47,375 bases of DNA from Rhodococcus sp. HNM0563 (GCF_012726195.1 NZ_JAASAF010000005.1:459257-506631), one strand, 5' to 3'. Positions 27,740 through 36,638 are shown, counted from the stretch's first letter. Numbers and translations: made by a program. Notes: generated by a model from the letters alone, not told the origin.

Positions 27740-28966
27740 TCACCACTGGTCGTCGACGGCTCCGATCACCGCGGGGGTCACGAACGGCAGTTCGCCGACC
27801 ACCTCGCTGGTGGTCCCGGAGGTGACGAGAATCCCTCGAGTGCGATGGTGTTCGGTGTCCTCGGCGCGGTGTGCTGCACCCAGCGGGGCCCCACCGAAGG
27901 CAGGTCCGCGCGCGGCGGTGCTTGCATTGCCGGCTGCACCCGCGCCGGCGGAGGTGGGGGCCGCTGCGACAGGTGCTCCGGCCGCCGGAATCGCCGTCGC
28001 ACCGGAGCTTGCTGCGCCGTAGCTGCCTGCGGCGCTGCTGTATGCCGCACCTGCGCTTCCTGTTCCGAGACCTGCCGCGCCGGCACCGGACGTGACCGAG
28101 GTGGCGAGCGTGGCGGTTGCGCCCGTCGTTCCTGCCGAGGTGGGCAGGGTGGAGGCGGGCTCGCCGGCAGGGCTTGGGAAGATCTCACCGATCTTCGGTA
28201 TCGCGCCTGAAGCCGAAGTGGCGAACCCACTCGGATCGAGCGGCATCGATGTCATGGCAGGTGCAGGCACCGGGATGGGCGGAGTCAGTGCATTCATCGC
28301 TACTGTGTGCCCGGTGAGTTCTCCGCGGGTCCGTGCGACGACGGCAAGCGCAGAACTGACGTGCTCGACGGCCGATGCGAGAAGAGCAGCCTGACCTGGC
28401 GGAGTCATGGCCACCGGCGCGGTCGCGACGGCGGACGCAATGAAAGACTGTGCGATGCCGGTCAACTCGATGTTTCCGCGCTCCACGGTAGCGGTTGCCG
28501 CGCGGGTCACCTGACCGATGAGGTTGCCGCGCTCGCTCAGTTCGTAGGACGCGAACTGTGCTCTGGTCGAGTGCTCGGCGGTGGTATCGGCTGCAGTGCC
28601 CTCCCATGATTCGGGAAGGGCGGACAGCGCCGATCGGCCGAGCGCGGCGGCACCGTCGAGCAGCCCTGCACCCTGTTCCAGGATGACCGAGGGATCGAGG
28701 GCTCCGCAGATGCCGGTGCCGAACATGTTTCCGAGTTCGGCGATGGGGCGGAGCAGCTCGTCGATCTCCGGCAGTGTGGGGATCGGAATCGATTGCAGCA
28801 GTTCGTTGATGGTGTCCGGCCCGGGTGCCGTCGGCGGTGCGAACGTGGGCAGTTCGGGTGCCGGTGGCAGCGGCATATCGAGCACGGGCGCCACCGGCGA
28901 TGCGCGCAAGGCATCGAGTACGGTGGGTGAGACCTCGGGCGCCGGTATCGGCGCGACAGCGTTCAC
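27740..28966 (-). CDS. EspB/PPE-like type VII secretion substrate candidate
   Basis: The 408 residues have a Pro-rich N-terminus, a helical middle containing a W-x-G motif (LPESWEGTAADTTAEH near 120), then long Ala-rich helices (about 140-215). A Gly/Ala/Ser/Thr low-complexity region (240-350) and a short structured end follow. There is no Sec signal. This WxG-helix plus glycine-rich tail layout resembles EspB/PPE-type ESX substrates; I could not recognise a named family beyond that. It is translated from a GTG that overlaps the preceding EspC-like gene (GTGA), as in secreted heterodimer pairs. No ESX core genes are in the window. Confidence 0.65.
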   Translation of the reverse strand: MNAVAPIPAPEVSPTVLDALRASPVAPVLDMPLPPAPELPTFAPPTAPGPDTINELLQSIPIPTLPEIDELLRPIAELGNMFGTGICGALDPSVILEQGAGLLDGAAALGRSALSALPESWEGTAADTTAEHSTRAQFASYELSERGNLIGQVTRAATATVERGNIELTGIAQSFIASAVATAPVAMTPPGQAALLASAVEHVSSALAVVARTRGELTGHTVAMNALTPPIPVPAPAMTSMPLDPSGFATSASGAIPKIGEIFPSPAGEPASTLPTSAGTTGATATLATSVTSGAGAAGLGTGSAGAAYSSAAGSYGAASSGATAIPAAGAPVAAAPTSAGAGAAGNASTAARGPAFGGAPLGAAHRAEDTEHHRTRGILVTSGTTSEVVGELPFVTPAVIGAVDDQW

Positions 28967-29301
28967 GCGAGGCTCCGGTCGGAGCGGGCGAGAGCGACGG
29001 CGGTGGCAGCGTCGGTGCCGTCGTACGCGGCGGCAGCCTCATGTGCCGCAATGCCGTTGGATGCGTACGCGAGTGTCAGTTGCCCCACAGCGCGCGTGTG
29101 TTCGCTCTGTGCGGCGACGAACGCTGCGAGAAAGTCGGCGCCGATCAACCCCATTGCCGGACTCAGTGATGCGACATTCGCTCCAAGATCCATCGATCCG
29201 GCCCGCGCAACCTGTTCTGCTGCATGAAGATTGGTGTTTCCGTACAGTCGTACTCCATCGGGAACCACCCGGATTCCGGCACCGGGAATCAAACCGCTCA
29301 T
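28963..29301 (-). CDS. EspC-like (DUF2580) type VII secretion-associated protein
   Basis: The 112-residue protein fits the EspC/DUF2580 pattern. A short N-terminal VVPDGVRLYGN segment is followed by two Ala-rich helices separated by a turn (SPAMGLIGADFLAAFVAA), then a helix ending AAYDGTDAATAVALA. EspC-like proteins are small, signal-less partners co-secreted by ESX systems. GAGGGGGG lies just before the ATG, and the sequence TTAAAG may be its -10. It is directly upstream of, and overlaps, the EspB-like gene. Function is inferred from family shape and arrangement only. Confidence 0.7.
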   Translation of the reverse strand: MSGLIPGAGIRVVPDGVRLYGNTNLHAAEQVARAGSMDLGANVASLSPAMGLIGADFLAAFVAAQSEHTRAVGQLTLAYASNGIAAHEAAAAYDGTDAATAVALARSDRSLA

Positions 29302-29406
29302 CGAACCCCCCTCGATATCAACGTGTGGAGCACTTTAACTCGAGGTGTCCGGTAGTGCGACCGGGCCTCCATGTGGAGCGAGTTGTCGGGTGGGTGAAAG
29401 TGTGTA

Positions 29407-29422
29407 TCGAACACCAATTCGA
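29407..29422. promoter_or_regulatory. LexA (SOS) box-like site before the radical SAM gene
   Basis: TCGAACACCAATTCGA matches TCGAAC-N4-GTTCGA with one mismatch. It lies 44 bases before the radical SAM start and 105 before the divergent EspC-like gene. A TACTAG -10-like sequence follows at 29445-29450, so the site would cover the -35 region. Confidence 0.65.
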
Positions 29423-29466
29423 CGCGGTTGTTGACATCGTATCGTACTAGTGTTCGACTGTGGTGT

Positions 29467-30489
29467 ATGCGGTGGACGACGCAGGCGGTGGACGTGGACG
29501 ACGGTGCGCTGCCCGGACTCGGGCGCTCCGATCTTGTGCGCCGCGTGCAGACCCCCGAATTCGATGGCATCACCTTCCATGAGGTGTTGTGCAAGAGCGC
29601 ATTGAACAAGACGCCCGAGGCGTCGCGTCTACCATTCGAGTACACGGTCAACACATTCCGGGGGTGCAGTCACGCGTGCCGCTACTGCTTCGCGCGCCCG
29701 ACCCACGAGTATCTCGGCCTCGATGCCGGCCACGACTTCGACGCTCAGCTCGTGGTCAAGACCAACGTCGCGGCCGTTCTTCGTCGGGAACTCGCGCGCA
29801 AGTCCTGGAAACGCCAGCACGTGGCGCTCGGCACCAACACCGATCCGTATCAGCGTGCCGAAGGCCGGTATCGGCTGATGCCGGGCGTCATCGGTGCCCT
29901 CGCGGAGTCCGGTACTCCGTTCTCGATCCTGACGAAAGGCACACTCCTCCGACGCGACCTGTCGTTGCTCACGCTGGCGTCACGCCAGGTCGATGTCCGT
30001 CTCTCGGTCTCCCTGGCGATCGGCGACCTCGAATTGCAACAACAGATCGAACCGGGGACGCCGTCTCCGAAGGCGAGGCTCGATCTCATCCGTGCGATCA
30101 CAGACGCTGGGATGTCGTGCCATGTGATGGTCGCTCCTGTCATCCCGTATCTCACGGATTCGAGACGGCACCTCGAGGGTCTGTTCGCCGGCCTCGCAGC
30201 TGCGGGTGCGTCCGGAGTGACTGTGATTCCGATGCATCTGCGGGGATCCACGCGGGGATGGTTCCTGTCGTGGCTGGGCTCGGAGCATCCCGCTCTGCTG
30301 CCGCGATATCGGCGGCTCTACGGTCGAGGCGCCTATGTGGGTAGGGAGTACACGCGCTGGCTCGAAGCGCGAGTCGATCCGCTTGTCGAACAGTTCGGAC
30401 TCGGGAGTGGACGAAAGGCGCCTCGAACCGCGGCCCTGCCTGCTCCCGTCCGGGAGCGTGAAACGATCGGTCCTCCCACACTTTTCTGA
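29467..30489 (+). CDS. Rv2578c-like radical SAM protein
   Basis: The 340-residue protein carries the CxxxCxxC iron-sulfur motif as CSHACRYC near residue 60 and the conserved run FDGITFHEVLCKSALNK, ALGTNTDPYQRAEGRY, SILTKGTLLRRD and HLRGSTRGWF. It follows M. tuberculosis Rv2578c nearly throughout and belongs to the spore-photoproduct-lyase-like branch of radical SAM enzymes. The substrate is unknown; an LexA-type site upstream suggests a DNA damage role. The ATG at 29467 aligns with the homologue start (MRW); the ribosome site is weak. Confidence 0.88.
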   Translation: MRWTTQAVDVDDGALPGLGRSDLVRRVQTPEFDGITFHEVLCKSALNKTPEASRLPFEYTVNTFRGCSHACRYCFARPTHEYLGLDAGHDFDAQLVVKTNVAAVLRRELARKSWKRQHVALGTNTDPYQRAEGRYRLMPGVIGALAESGTPFSILTKGTLLRRDLSLLTLASRQVDVRLSVSLAIGDLELQQQIEPGTPSPKARLDLIRAITDAGMSCHVMVAPVIPYLTDSRRHLEGLFAGLAAAGASGVTVIPMHLRGSTRGWFLSWLGSEHPALLPRYRRLYGRGAYVGREYTRWLEARVDPLVEQFGLGSGRKAPRTAALPAPVRERETIGPPTLF

Positions 30490-30607
30490 GATGCGGATGC
30501 GCGTGTAGAGACTTTCGGCCCGCGCCTCCGAAGGCTTTCGGCATCACCGGTGTGGGCGCTACGACAATAGGTAGTATTCACCGTCGCCACGGTCCTACCA
30601 TCGAGCC

Positions 30608-33199
30608 GTGACCACCACGAGACGGGTTCGGCGACCCAAGAGTTGGCACCAGCGAGCAGGTCTGCCCGTGCGGGTATGGCTCGTGTTACTCATCGTCGCC
30701 GGGCTCGCACATCCGTTCCTGCCGGAGTCGCGATGGCTGCTCGTGCATCTGTTCACATTGGGAGCAGTCACCAACTCGATCGTGGTGTGGTCGCAGACCC
30801 TTGCCGAACGATTCCTGGGATTTCACCTCGCCGAAACCGAGCGTGGGCCACAGCTCATCAAGATCTATGCTCTCAACGTCGGAATCGTCGTCACGATCGT
30901 CGGCGTCGTCGGTGGATGGTTCCCGGCCACCCTCGCCGGAGCGGTACTCATCGGTGCGATGGTGGCCTGGCATGCGATCTCCCTGATCTTGCTGACCGTG
31001 CGGGCACAGCGGGAGAGGACCCGGGCGGGGGACCGGCCGGCCGGTCATGCGCAGAGCGTGTGGTTTCTCATCGCGTCGTCGGCGATGCTGCCGTTCGGTG
31101 CCGGATTCGGCGCAGTGCTGGCCTACGGGGCCACGGAGCAGACCGAAGCCGGATTTCTCCTTGCTCACCAGGCTATGAACCTGCTGGGGTTCCTCGGTCT
31201 GGCCGCCGCCGGAGTGCTCACCGTCATGTACCCGAATCTGATCGGGGCACCGGATGCGCCGTCGGGACGACGCCCTGTAGCCCTGGCGGTCCTGCTCATC
31301 GGTATCGCGGTGCTCACGGCCGGGGCCTTGACCGGAAACTCGCTCGTCGCAGCGGCCGGTTGCGTGGCCTACCTGGCCGGATGGATCGTCGTGGCAGCAC
31401 CGTTGTTGCGCGATGCGCTATCGCATCCACCCAACGGATTCGCTGCCGCGTCCGTCACCGCGGCGATGCTGTGGTTGCTCGGGTCGCTGGCCGCACTGGC
31501 TATCGTGCTCGCGACCGGGCCGATGGACCCGGATCGGGCAACACTGATGACCGTGCCCTTCCTGGCCGGATTCGCGGCGCAATTGCTGTTCGGAGTCATG
31601 AGTCACCTGCTGCCCACCTTGATGGGCGGGGGACCCGCGGTAGTCGGCGCAGGCGTAGACAAGATGAACCGATGGTGGATCTGGCGGATCGTCGTCATCA
31701 ACACCGGCCTGCTGTTGTTCCTCGCGCCGCTCCCGAGCTGGATGCGAGTCGGGGTCACCTCACTCGTCATGCTCGCCTTCGTGATGTTCCTGCCCATCAT
31801 GATCACCAGTGCCAGGGCGTCGGCGGCGGGCCGCCGAGCTGTGATGGCGGGGCAGGCACCACCCGAGCACGACCCGGCCGTACATCAGCGTGGCCTGCAG
31901 GCCACCGCGGCGCTGGCCTGCCTCGCGCTCGTCTTCTCTGTCTTCTCAGGTCTCGGCGGCGCGAGCATCGGTGGGCAGGACGCTTCGGCAGGTGTCACTC
32001 CGACCGGAAATACGACGGAGGTTCACATCGAGGCCATCGGGATGCGTTTCACCCCCGATACCGTCAACGTGCCTGCGGGTGACCGATTGGTCCTCACGGT
32101 CACGAATTCGGACGATCAGGTGCACGACCTTGTTCTTGCGACCGGCCACAACACCGGCAGGCTCGCGCCGGGTGAGGCCGCGACGCTGGAAGTGGGTGTC
32201 GTCGGCGCCGACATCGATGGCTGGTGTTCGATCGTCGGGCATCGACAGCAGGGCATGGTCTTCCGCATCGTCGCGGACGATGGTGACGGCGAGGCGATGG
32301 GCCACGGCCACGTCTCGGCAGGCGGCACGCCGACAATCGACCTCGCTGCAGACCCGGGCGAGGGTTTCGTGGCCCGAGACCCTGTGCTCGAGGCTGCACC
32401 TGTGGGCACAACACATCGCTACACCTTCGAGATCACCGAAGTGCCAGGTGAATACGCTCCGGGTGTACCGCAGACCATGTGGACCTACAACGGGCGAGCG
32501 ATGGGACCGACCCTGAGGGGGAAGGTAGGCGACCTCTTCGAGATCACGATGGTCAACAACGGAAGTATGGGGCACTCGGTCGACTTCCACGCCGGCATGG
32601 TCGGACCCGACGAGCCCATGCGCACGATCAATCCGGGTGAGGAGCTGATCTATCGCTTCCGGGCCGAGCACAGCGGAATCTGGCTGTACCACTGCGCGAC
32701 TCCGCCGATGGCGGTACACATCGCCGCGGGGATGTTCGGTGCGGTCGTCATCGACCCGCCGAGCCTCGGACCGGTCGATGCCGAGTACCTCATGGTGCAG
32801 TCGGATGCCTACCTCGGCGCCGGGCAGGTCGACGCAGAAAAGGTCGCGGCGGGAAATCCGGATCTGGTGATGTTCAACGGATTTGCGGGCCAGTACGTGC
32901 ATCGTCCGCTGCACGCAGCGACCGGCGACCGTGTGCGCATCTGGGTCCTCGATGCCGGCCCCAACGAGACAGTCGCCTTCCACGTCGTCGGTGCCCAATT
33001 CGACACCGTCTACAAGGAAGGTGCGTATCTTTTGCGTGCCGACGATCCGGACAGCGGGGGCTCGCAGGTCCTCGACCTCGCGGTCGCGCAGGGCGGGTTC
33101 GTCGAACTGCAGTTCCTCGAACCCGGTACCTACACGTTCCTCAACCATCGGATGTTCGACGGTGACCGCGGCGCGATGGGGAAGATCGTCGTCGAATGA
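30608..33199 (+). CDS. Membrane-domain/cupredoxin/copper nitrite reductase fusion
   Basis: This 863-residue protein has three parts. Residues 20-450 hold about eleven membrane helices with conserved-looking intramembrane histidines (H47, H122, H187, H333). Residues 470-556 are a cupredoxin with a full type 1 copper set (H506, C540, H545, M550). Residues 600-863 are a two-domain copper nitrite reductase: type 1 ligands H656, C696, H704, M709; type 2 ligands H661, H695, H847; plus D659 and H792 matching the catalytic Asp and His of NirK. The predicted reaction is nitrite to nitric oxide on the outside of the membrane, with the N-terminal part perhaps feeding electrons from quinol. The GTG start has no strong ribosome site. 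Neighbours give no denitrification context. A multicopper oxidase of other specificity is the alternative. Confidence 0.85.
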   Translation: MTTTRRVRRPKSWHQRAGLPVRVWLVLLIVAGLAHPFLPESRWLLVHLFTLGAVTNSIVVWSQTLAERFLGFHLAETERGPQLIKIYALNVGIVVTIVGVVGGWFPATLAGAVLIGAMVAWHAISLILLTVRAQRERTRAGDRPAGHAQSVWFLIASSAMLPFGAGFGAVLAYGATEQTEAGFLLAHQAMNLLGFLGLAAAGVLTVMYPNLIGAPDAPSGRRPVALAVLLIGIAVLTAGALTGNSLVAAAGCVAYLAGWIVVAAPLLRDALSHPPNGFAAASVTAAMLWLLGSLAALAIVLATGPMDPDRATLMTVPFLAGFAAQLLFGVMSHLLPTLMGGGPAVVGAGVDKMNRWWIWRIVVINTGLLLFLAPLPSWMRVGVTSLVMLAFVMFLPIMITSARASAAGRRAVMAGQAPPEHDPAVHQRGLQATAALACLALVFSVFSGLGGASIGGQDASAGVTPTGNTTEVHIEAIGMRFTPDTVNVPAGDRLVLTVTNSDDQVHDLVLATGHNTGRLAPGEAATLEVGVVGADIDGWCSIVGHRQQGMVFRIVADDGDGEAMGHGHVSAGGTPTIDLAADPGEGFVARDPVLEAAPVGTTHRYTFEITEVPGEYAPGVPQTMWTYNGRAMGPTLRGKVGDLFEITMVNNGSMGHSVDFHAGMVGPDEPMRTINPGEELIYRFRAEHSGIWLYHCATPPMAVHIAAGMFGAVVIDPPSLGPVDAEYLMVQSDAYLGAGQVDAEKVAAGNPDLVMFNGFAGQYVHRPLHAATGDRVRIWVLDAGPNETVAFHVVGAQFDTVYKEGAYLLRADDPDSGGSQVLDLAVAQGGFVELQFLEPGTYTFLNHRMFDGDRGAMGKIVVE

Positions 33200-33256
33200 C
33201 GGTGGGGAGTCGAAGGACAGTGGGGAACGGAGAGAAGTCTGCGGCGCGGTGTCGGG

Positions 33257-34660
33257 TCAGGTTGTCTTTCGCGACCGGTCGGCCAGCAGGCTGTCGAGGA
33301 TGGGCGCCCACGTGTCCTTCCGGTCCGGAAAGCACCGTGTGAGCAGATCGACCATGACGGCCGGTGCGATGGATGCTCCGGGCGATGCACCGAGTAGTCC
33401 TGCGATGGTCCCGTCGGCGCTCGTGACGAGCTCGGTTCCGAATGTGAGCACGCCGCGGCCGTGTTCGTCCGGCTTGATCAGCTGTGCACGCTGCCCGGCC
33501 TGCATGAGGTGCCAGTCGGCGGGATCCGCGCCCGGGTAGAACCGGAGGAGCTGCGCGAACTTGCGTTTCTTCGACGAAGCGAGTTGCCCGAGAAGGTACC
33601 GCACGAGGGCCAGGTTGCGCAGGCCTGCGGTGGCCATCACGACGGCGTTGCGCGGGCGGATCGTGCGGAACAGGTCGGACAACCGGCCGTGTCGTAGTAG
33701 CCGGGTGCTGAATGTGGCGTACGGGCCGAACATCAACGACCGACTCCCGTCGACCACGCGCAGGTCGAGGTGCGGCAACGACATCGGCGGAGCACCGATA
33801 TCGGCCCGACCGTAGACCTTTGCGGTGTGCCGTCCGACGACCGCCGGGTTGTCGGTACGGAAGAACTGCGCTCCGACGGGGAACACGGCGTATCCGCGCA
33901 CCTCATCCAGTCCTGCATTCTGGAGCAACTCCAGCGAATAGCCGCCCGCGCCGACGAAGACGAACCGAGAGGTGAGACAGAAGCGTTGCCCGCCGGCGCG
34001 GTCTCGACCGGAGATCGTCCACAGGCCGTCATCGCGGCGGTGCAGGTGTGAGACCTCGTGGCGCAATCGCACGTCGGCGCCGCGGGCGGCGATGTCTTCG
34101 GCGAGCCACTTTGTCAGCGCCCCGAAATCGAGGTCGGTGCCGGCGAGGTGGCGCGAGGCCGCCACGGGCTCGGCGTCGGTGCGGCCCTCCATCAGCAGTG
34201 GAGCCCACTCTCGGATGGTCTCGGGATCCTCGGTGTATTCCATGTCGGAAAAGGCCGGTGATGTCCGCAGGGTGTGCACCCGTGTGCGGAGGTACTCGAC
34301 GTCTCGCGTGCCGAAGACGAGGTCCATGTGGGGTGTGGGAGTGAGGAACTCCGGCATGGTGTCGTTGGCTGCGAGCGACGACCAGAACTTTCTGGAGATA
34401 CAGAATCGGCGCGCGATGTCCTGCGCCGTCGCTCCGTCGGTGGGATCGGGCATGTAATTGAGTTCTGCGTAGCCCGAGTGCCCGGTGCCTGCGTTGTTCC
34501 ATGCGGCGGAACTCTCACCGGCGATCTCGTCGAGACGTTCGAGGAGGACGATCGAGGCATCGGGTTCGACGCGGGACATCATGGCGCCGAGGGTGGCGGA
34601 CATGATTCCGCCTCCGATCAGGACGACATCGTGGACAGTGTCGGATGTGTTGTCTCTCAT
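33257..34660 (-). CDS. mqo: Malate:quinone oxidoreductase
   Basis: Mqo is an FAD-dependent peripheral membrane enzyme that oxidises malate to oxaloacetate and reduces quinone, bypassing soluble malate dehydrogenase. The 467 residues contain the dinucleotide-binding N-terminus DVVLIGGGIMSATLGAMM, the family mark NNAGTGHSGYAELNYMP, FVFVGAGGYSLELLQ and the C-terminal LLGASPGAS. The ATG is chosen because GAAGGAG lies 8 bases upstream; the frame extends further without homology. It diverges from a LysR gene across 90 bases, which is the usual layout for a regulator and its target. Confidence 0.95.
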   Translation of the reverse strand: MRDNTSDTVHDVVLIGGGIMSATLGAMMSRVEPDASIVLLERLDEIAGESSAAWNNAGTGHSGYAELNYMPDPTDGATAQDIARRFCISRKFWSSLAANDTMPEFLTPTPHMDLVFGTRDVEYLRTRVHTLRTSPAFSDMEYTEDPETIREWAPLLMEGRTDAEPVAASRHLAGTDLDFGALTKWLAEDIAARGADVRLRHEVSHLHRRDDGLWTISGRDRAGGQRFCLTSRFVFVGAGGYSLELLQNAGLDEVRGYAVFPVGAQFFRTDNPAVVGRHTAKVYGRADIGAPPMSLPHLDLRVVDGSRSLMFGPYATFSTRLLRHGRLSDLFRTIRPRNAVVMATAGLRNLALVRYLLGQLASSKKRKFAQLLRFYPGADPADWHLMQAGQRAQLIKPDEHGRGVLTFGTELVTSADGTIAGLLGASPGASIAPAVMVDLLTRCFPDRKDTWAPILDSLLADRSRKTT

Positions 34661-34750
34661 GGGAAACACTCCTTCTCTCGCTGGTGCCCTCAGGCTCCTC
34701 CACGGAGACCGATCCGTCCAATGAGGTGATCGAGGAAGTATCATCCGAAT

Positions 34751-35686
34751 ATGGATGGAACTCTGTCGGCCGAGGTCGCTGAGATGGTCCCGCTGCTCGC
34801 AGCCTTCGACACCGCCGCGGCGGAGGGGCACATCACTCACGCGGCCGCCGTCCTCGGTGTGCCGCAGTCGTCACTGAGCAGGCGACTGAAATCACTCGAG
34901 CAGATCCTCGGGGTGGCCCTGTTCCAGCCGGTCGGTCGGGGTGTCGCATTGACTGCAGCGGGTCGCGATCTGCACGAACGTACCCGCGGTGCGGTTCGCG
35001 GACTCGACGACGCGGTGAACGTCGTGCGCAGCAACGCCGACCCGGACAGCGGATCGGTTCGGTTCGGATTCCCGCTCACCCTCGGTCCTGTCAGCATTCC
35101 CTCACTGCTCGCCGAGTTCCACGAGACCGCACCACGGATCCGGTTCGCGCTCGTCCAGGCCCACGGCGAGGCACTGTGCGGGATGGTCCGAGACGGGCGC
35201 CTCGACCTCGCCGTCGTGATCCCGCCCCCGGACGACCTGCCTGCCGTACACATCGGGACACAGCGGATCCTGCTCTACGTCGCGCCGTCACACCCGCTGG
35301 CAGGGCGGACGCAGATCGACCTCACCGAACTCGCCGACGAGCGATTCATCGCGAACCCGCCCGACTACCATCTGCGGCAGCTCCTCGACACCTGGTGCAT
35401 GGACGCGGGTTTCGTGCCGCAGGTAGCGATCGAGATCGGTGAGTTCGAGACTGCGCGCGCACTCATAGCGCAGGGACTCGGGGTCGCACTGCTCCCGGTG
35501 CCCGAGCGCCGAATCGCGACCGGTCGAGTCGCTTCCGGTGGCAACCTCGTCGGGATCGGGCTGACCGGACACCGCGAGCGGGACATCGGTCTGATCAGGG
35601 GGAATCACCGCCCGACCCCGGCAGTCGCGCGTCTGCACGATCACATCGTGCGACGAGCGGGCTCGTTCCTCCCCGGAGGCCGATGA
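34751..35686 (+). CDS. LysR-family transcriptional regulator
   Basis: The 311 residues have an N-terminal winged helix-turn-helix (THAAAVLGVPQSSLSRRLKS near 30-50, then FQPVGRGVALTAAGRDLHE) and a C-terminal periplasmic-binding-like effector domain. It is divergent from mqo and probably controls that gene and itself through the 90-base gap. The effector is unknown. A CATCC-N6-GGATG inverted repeat overlaps its start codon. Confidence 0.92.
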   Translation: MDGTLSAEVAEMVPLLAAFDTAAAEGHITHAAAVLGVPQSSLSRRLKSLEQILGVALFQPVGRGVALTAAGRDLHERTRGAVRGLDDAVNVVRSNADPDSGSVRFGFPLTLGPVSIPSLLAEFHETAPRIRFALVQAHGEALCGMVRDGRLDLAVVIPPPDDLPAVHIGTQRILLYVAPSHPLAGRTQIDLTELADERFIANPPDYHLRQLLDTWCMDAGFVPQVAIEIGEFETARALIAQGLGVALLPVPERRIATGRVASGGNLVGIGLTGHRERDIGLIRGNHRPTPAVARLHDHIVRRAGSFLPGGR

Positions 35687-35699
35687 TCGATCGAAACGG

Positions 35700-36140
35700 T
35701 CAGTTCGGCAACTCGAGGAGATACTTGTCGAGCACGACCCGCACCTCGTCGGAGATCGGCGCCGCACCGCCTTGCGGTTTCGTGCCGACATCCACTGACG
35801 TCGCCAACGCCACGCACCGGCCGTGCTGGAACAGCGCTGAGCCGAGAACCAGCGACGAAGTGCCGATCTTCAGTACTCCGGTGGAGATCACGACTTCGTG
35901 GGGATAGAACACCTCGGCGAGATAATCGATCTCGATCCGGGCCAGCACCGCGCGTTCGAAGGCGGGCCCGTCGAGGGCCGAGGCGAGTTCCTCCATCACG
36001 AGCACGCGGGCCTGTTCGAAGTATCGGGCGATCGACACATTGTTGACATGCCCCAGTGCGTCGACGTCACCGAACAGCGGGGTGACTGTGCGGCGCAGCG
36101 GATAGAGGTCCTGCGACAGCCGTCGCGGATCGTGACGCAT
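35700..36140 (-). CDS. YbgC-type 4-hydroxybenzoyl-CoA thioesterase-like protein
   Basis: The 146-residue protein is a single hot-dog fold thioesterase. The active-site loop FGDVDALGHVNNVSIARYFE near residue 25 carries the Asp of the 4HBT family. It should hydrolyse an acyl-CoA of unknown type. The start at the ATG of MRHDP is chosen from homologue length and a GAGAGG about 10 bases upstream; the frame stays open to a GTG at 36188. It faces the LysR gene tail-to-tail with a 13-base gap. Confidence 0.85.
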   Translation of the reverse strand: MRHDPRRLSQDLYPLRRTVTPLFGDVDALGHVNNVSIARYFEQARVLVMEELASALDGPAFERAVLARIEIDYLAEVFYPHEVVISTGVLKIGTSSLVLGSALFQHGRCVALATSVDVGTKPQGGAAPISDEVRVVLDKYLLELPN

Positions 36141-36218
36141 CGGGGTCCGGCCTCTCGTGCAGGTGTGGGTGTCCATCACGATACCCACGGCGGATCGAGG
36201 AAGCCGCGCCGATCTCGG

Positions 36219-36638
36219 TCAGTGGAGTTGCGCGCGCATCCAGGCCGGGTCGGGGTTGGTGTGTGCGCGTCCTCCGACAAACACGGTCGGCACGGTCTCG
36301 TTGCCGTCGTTGACCGCACGCACCCGTGCTGCCGCTTCGGGATCGCGCCAGATGTTCACCCAGATCGCGCGATCGGCGCGGCGGAGCAGTGATGCCCGCA
36401 GGCGCATGCAGAACATGCACCCCGGGCGCCAATAGATCACGGGGGTGTTCGTGTCGGCCGCCTCGATTCGGGCCGCGGCATCGTCGATGTGGCGCGGGAA
36501 TGCCAGCGGGGATCCGACCCAGGCGAGGACAAGTAGAACGACCGCGATCGCGATCGAGGCAGAGGTGAGAGCTCCGGTTGCCAGTACGAGCACGGCGACT
36601 GCCGCGATCGCCAGCGAGGGGATCCAGGTTCTCCACAT
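36219..36638 (-). CDS. Membrane-anchored glutaredoxin/mycoredoxin-like protein
   Basis: The 139 residues start with two hydrophobic helices (about 6-47) followed by a glutaredoxin fold. The redox motif is C-M-F-C (VIYWRPGCMFCMRLR), with the cis-Pro in ETVPTVFVGG and a C-terminal helix. Actinobacterial glutaredoxins of this kind (mycoredoxins) use mycothiol. The tether suggests it reduces disulfides at the membrane surface; which side it faces cannot be read with certainty. Confidence 0.85.
   Translation of the reverse strand: MWRTWIPSLAIAAVAVLVLATGALTSASIAIAVVLLVLAWVGSPLAFPRHIDDAAARIEAADTNTPVIYWRPGCMFCMRLRASLLRRADRAIWVNIWRDPEAAARVRAVNDGNETVPTVFVGGRAHTNPDPAWMRAQLH

Noticed and set aside
29431..29450. 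TTGACA as -35 of the radical SAM gene
   Set aside because: The nearest -10-like TACTAG is only 8 bases away, and nothing suitable lies at 16-18 bases.
30512..30542. Two CTTTCGGC direct repeats before the nitrite reductase fusion
   Set aside because: They could be regulator half-sites, but one copy lies next to an imperfect complementary stretch and no known NO-responsive motif matches. The evidence is too weak to annotate.
34742..34757. CATCC-N6-GGATG inverted repeat at the LysR start codon
   Set aside because: Only five bases per arm and placed over the start codon; it could be chance. It is mentioned in the gene entry but not called as an operator.
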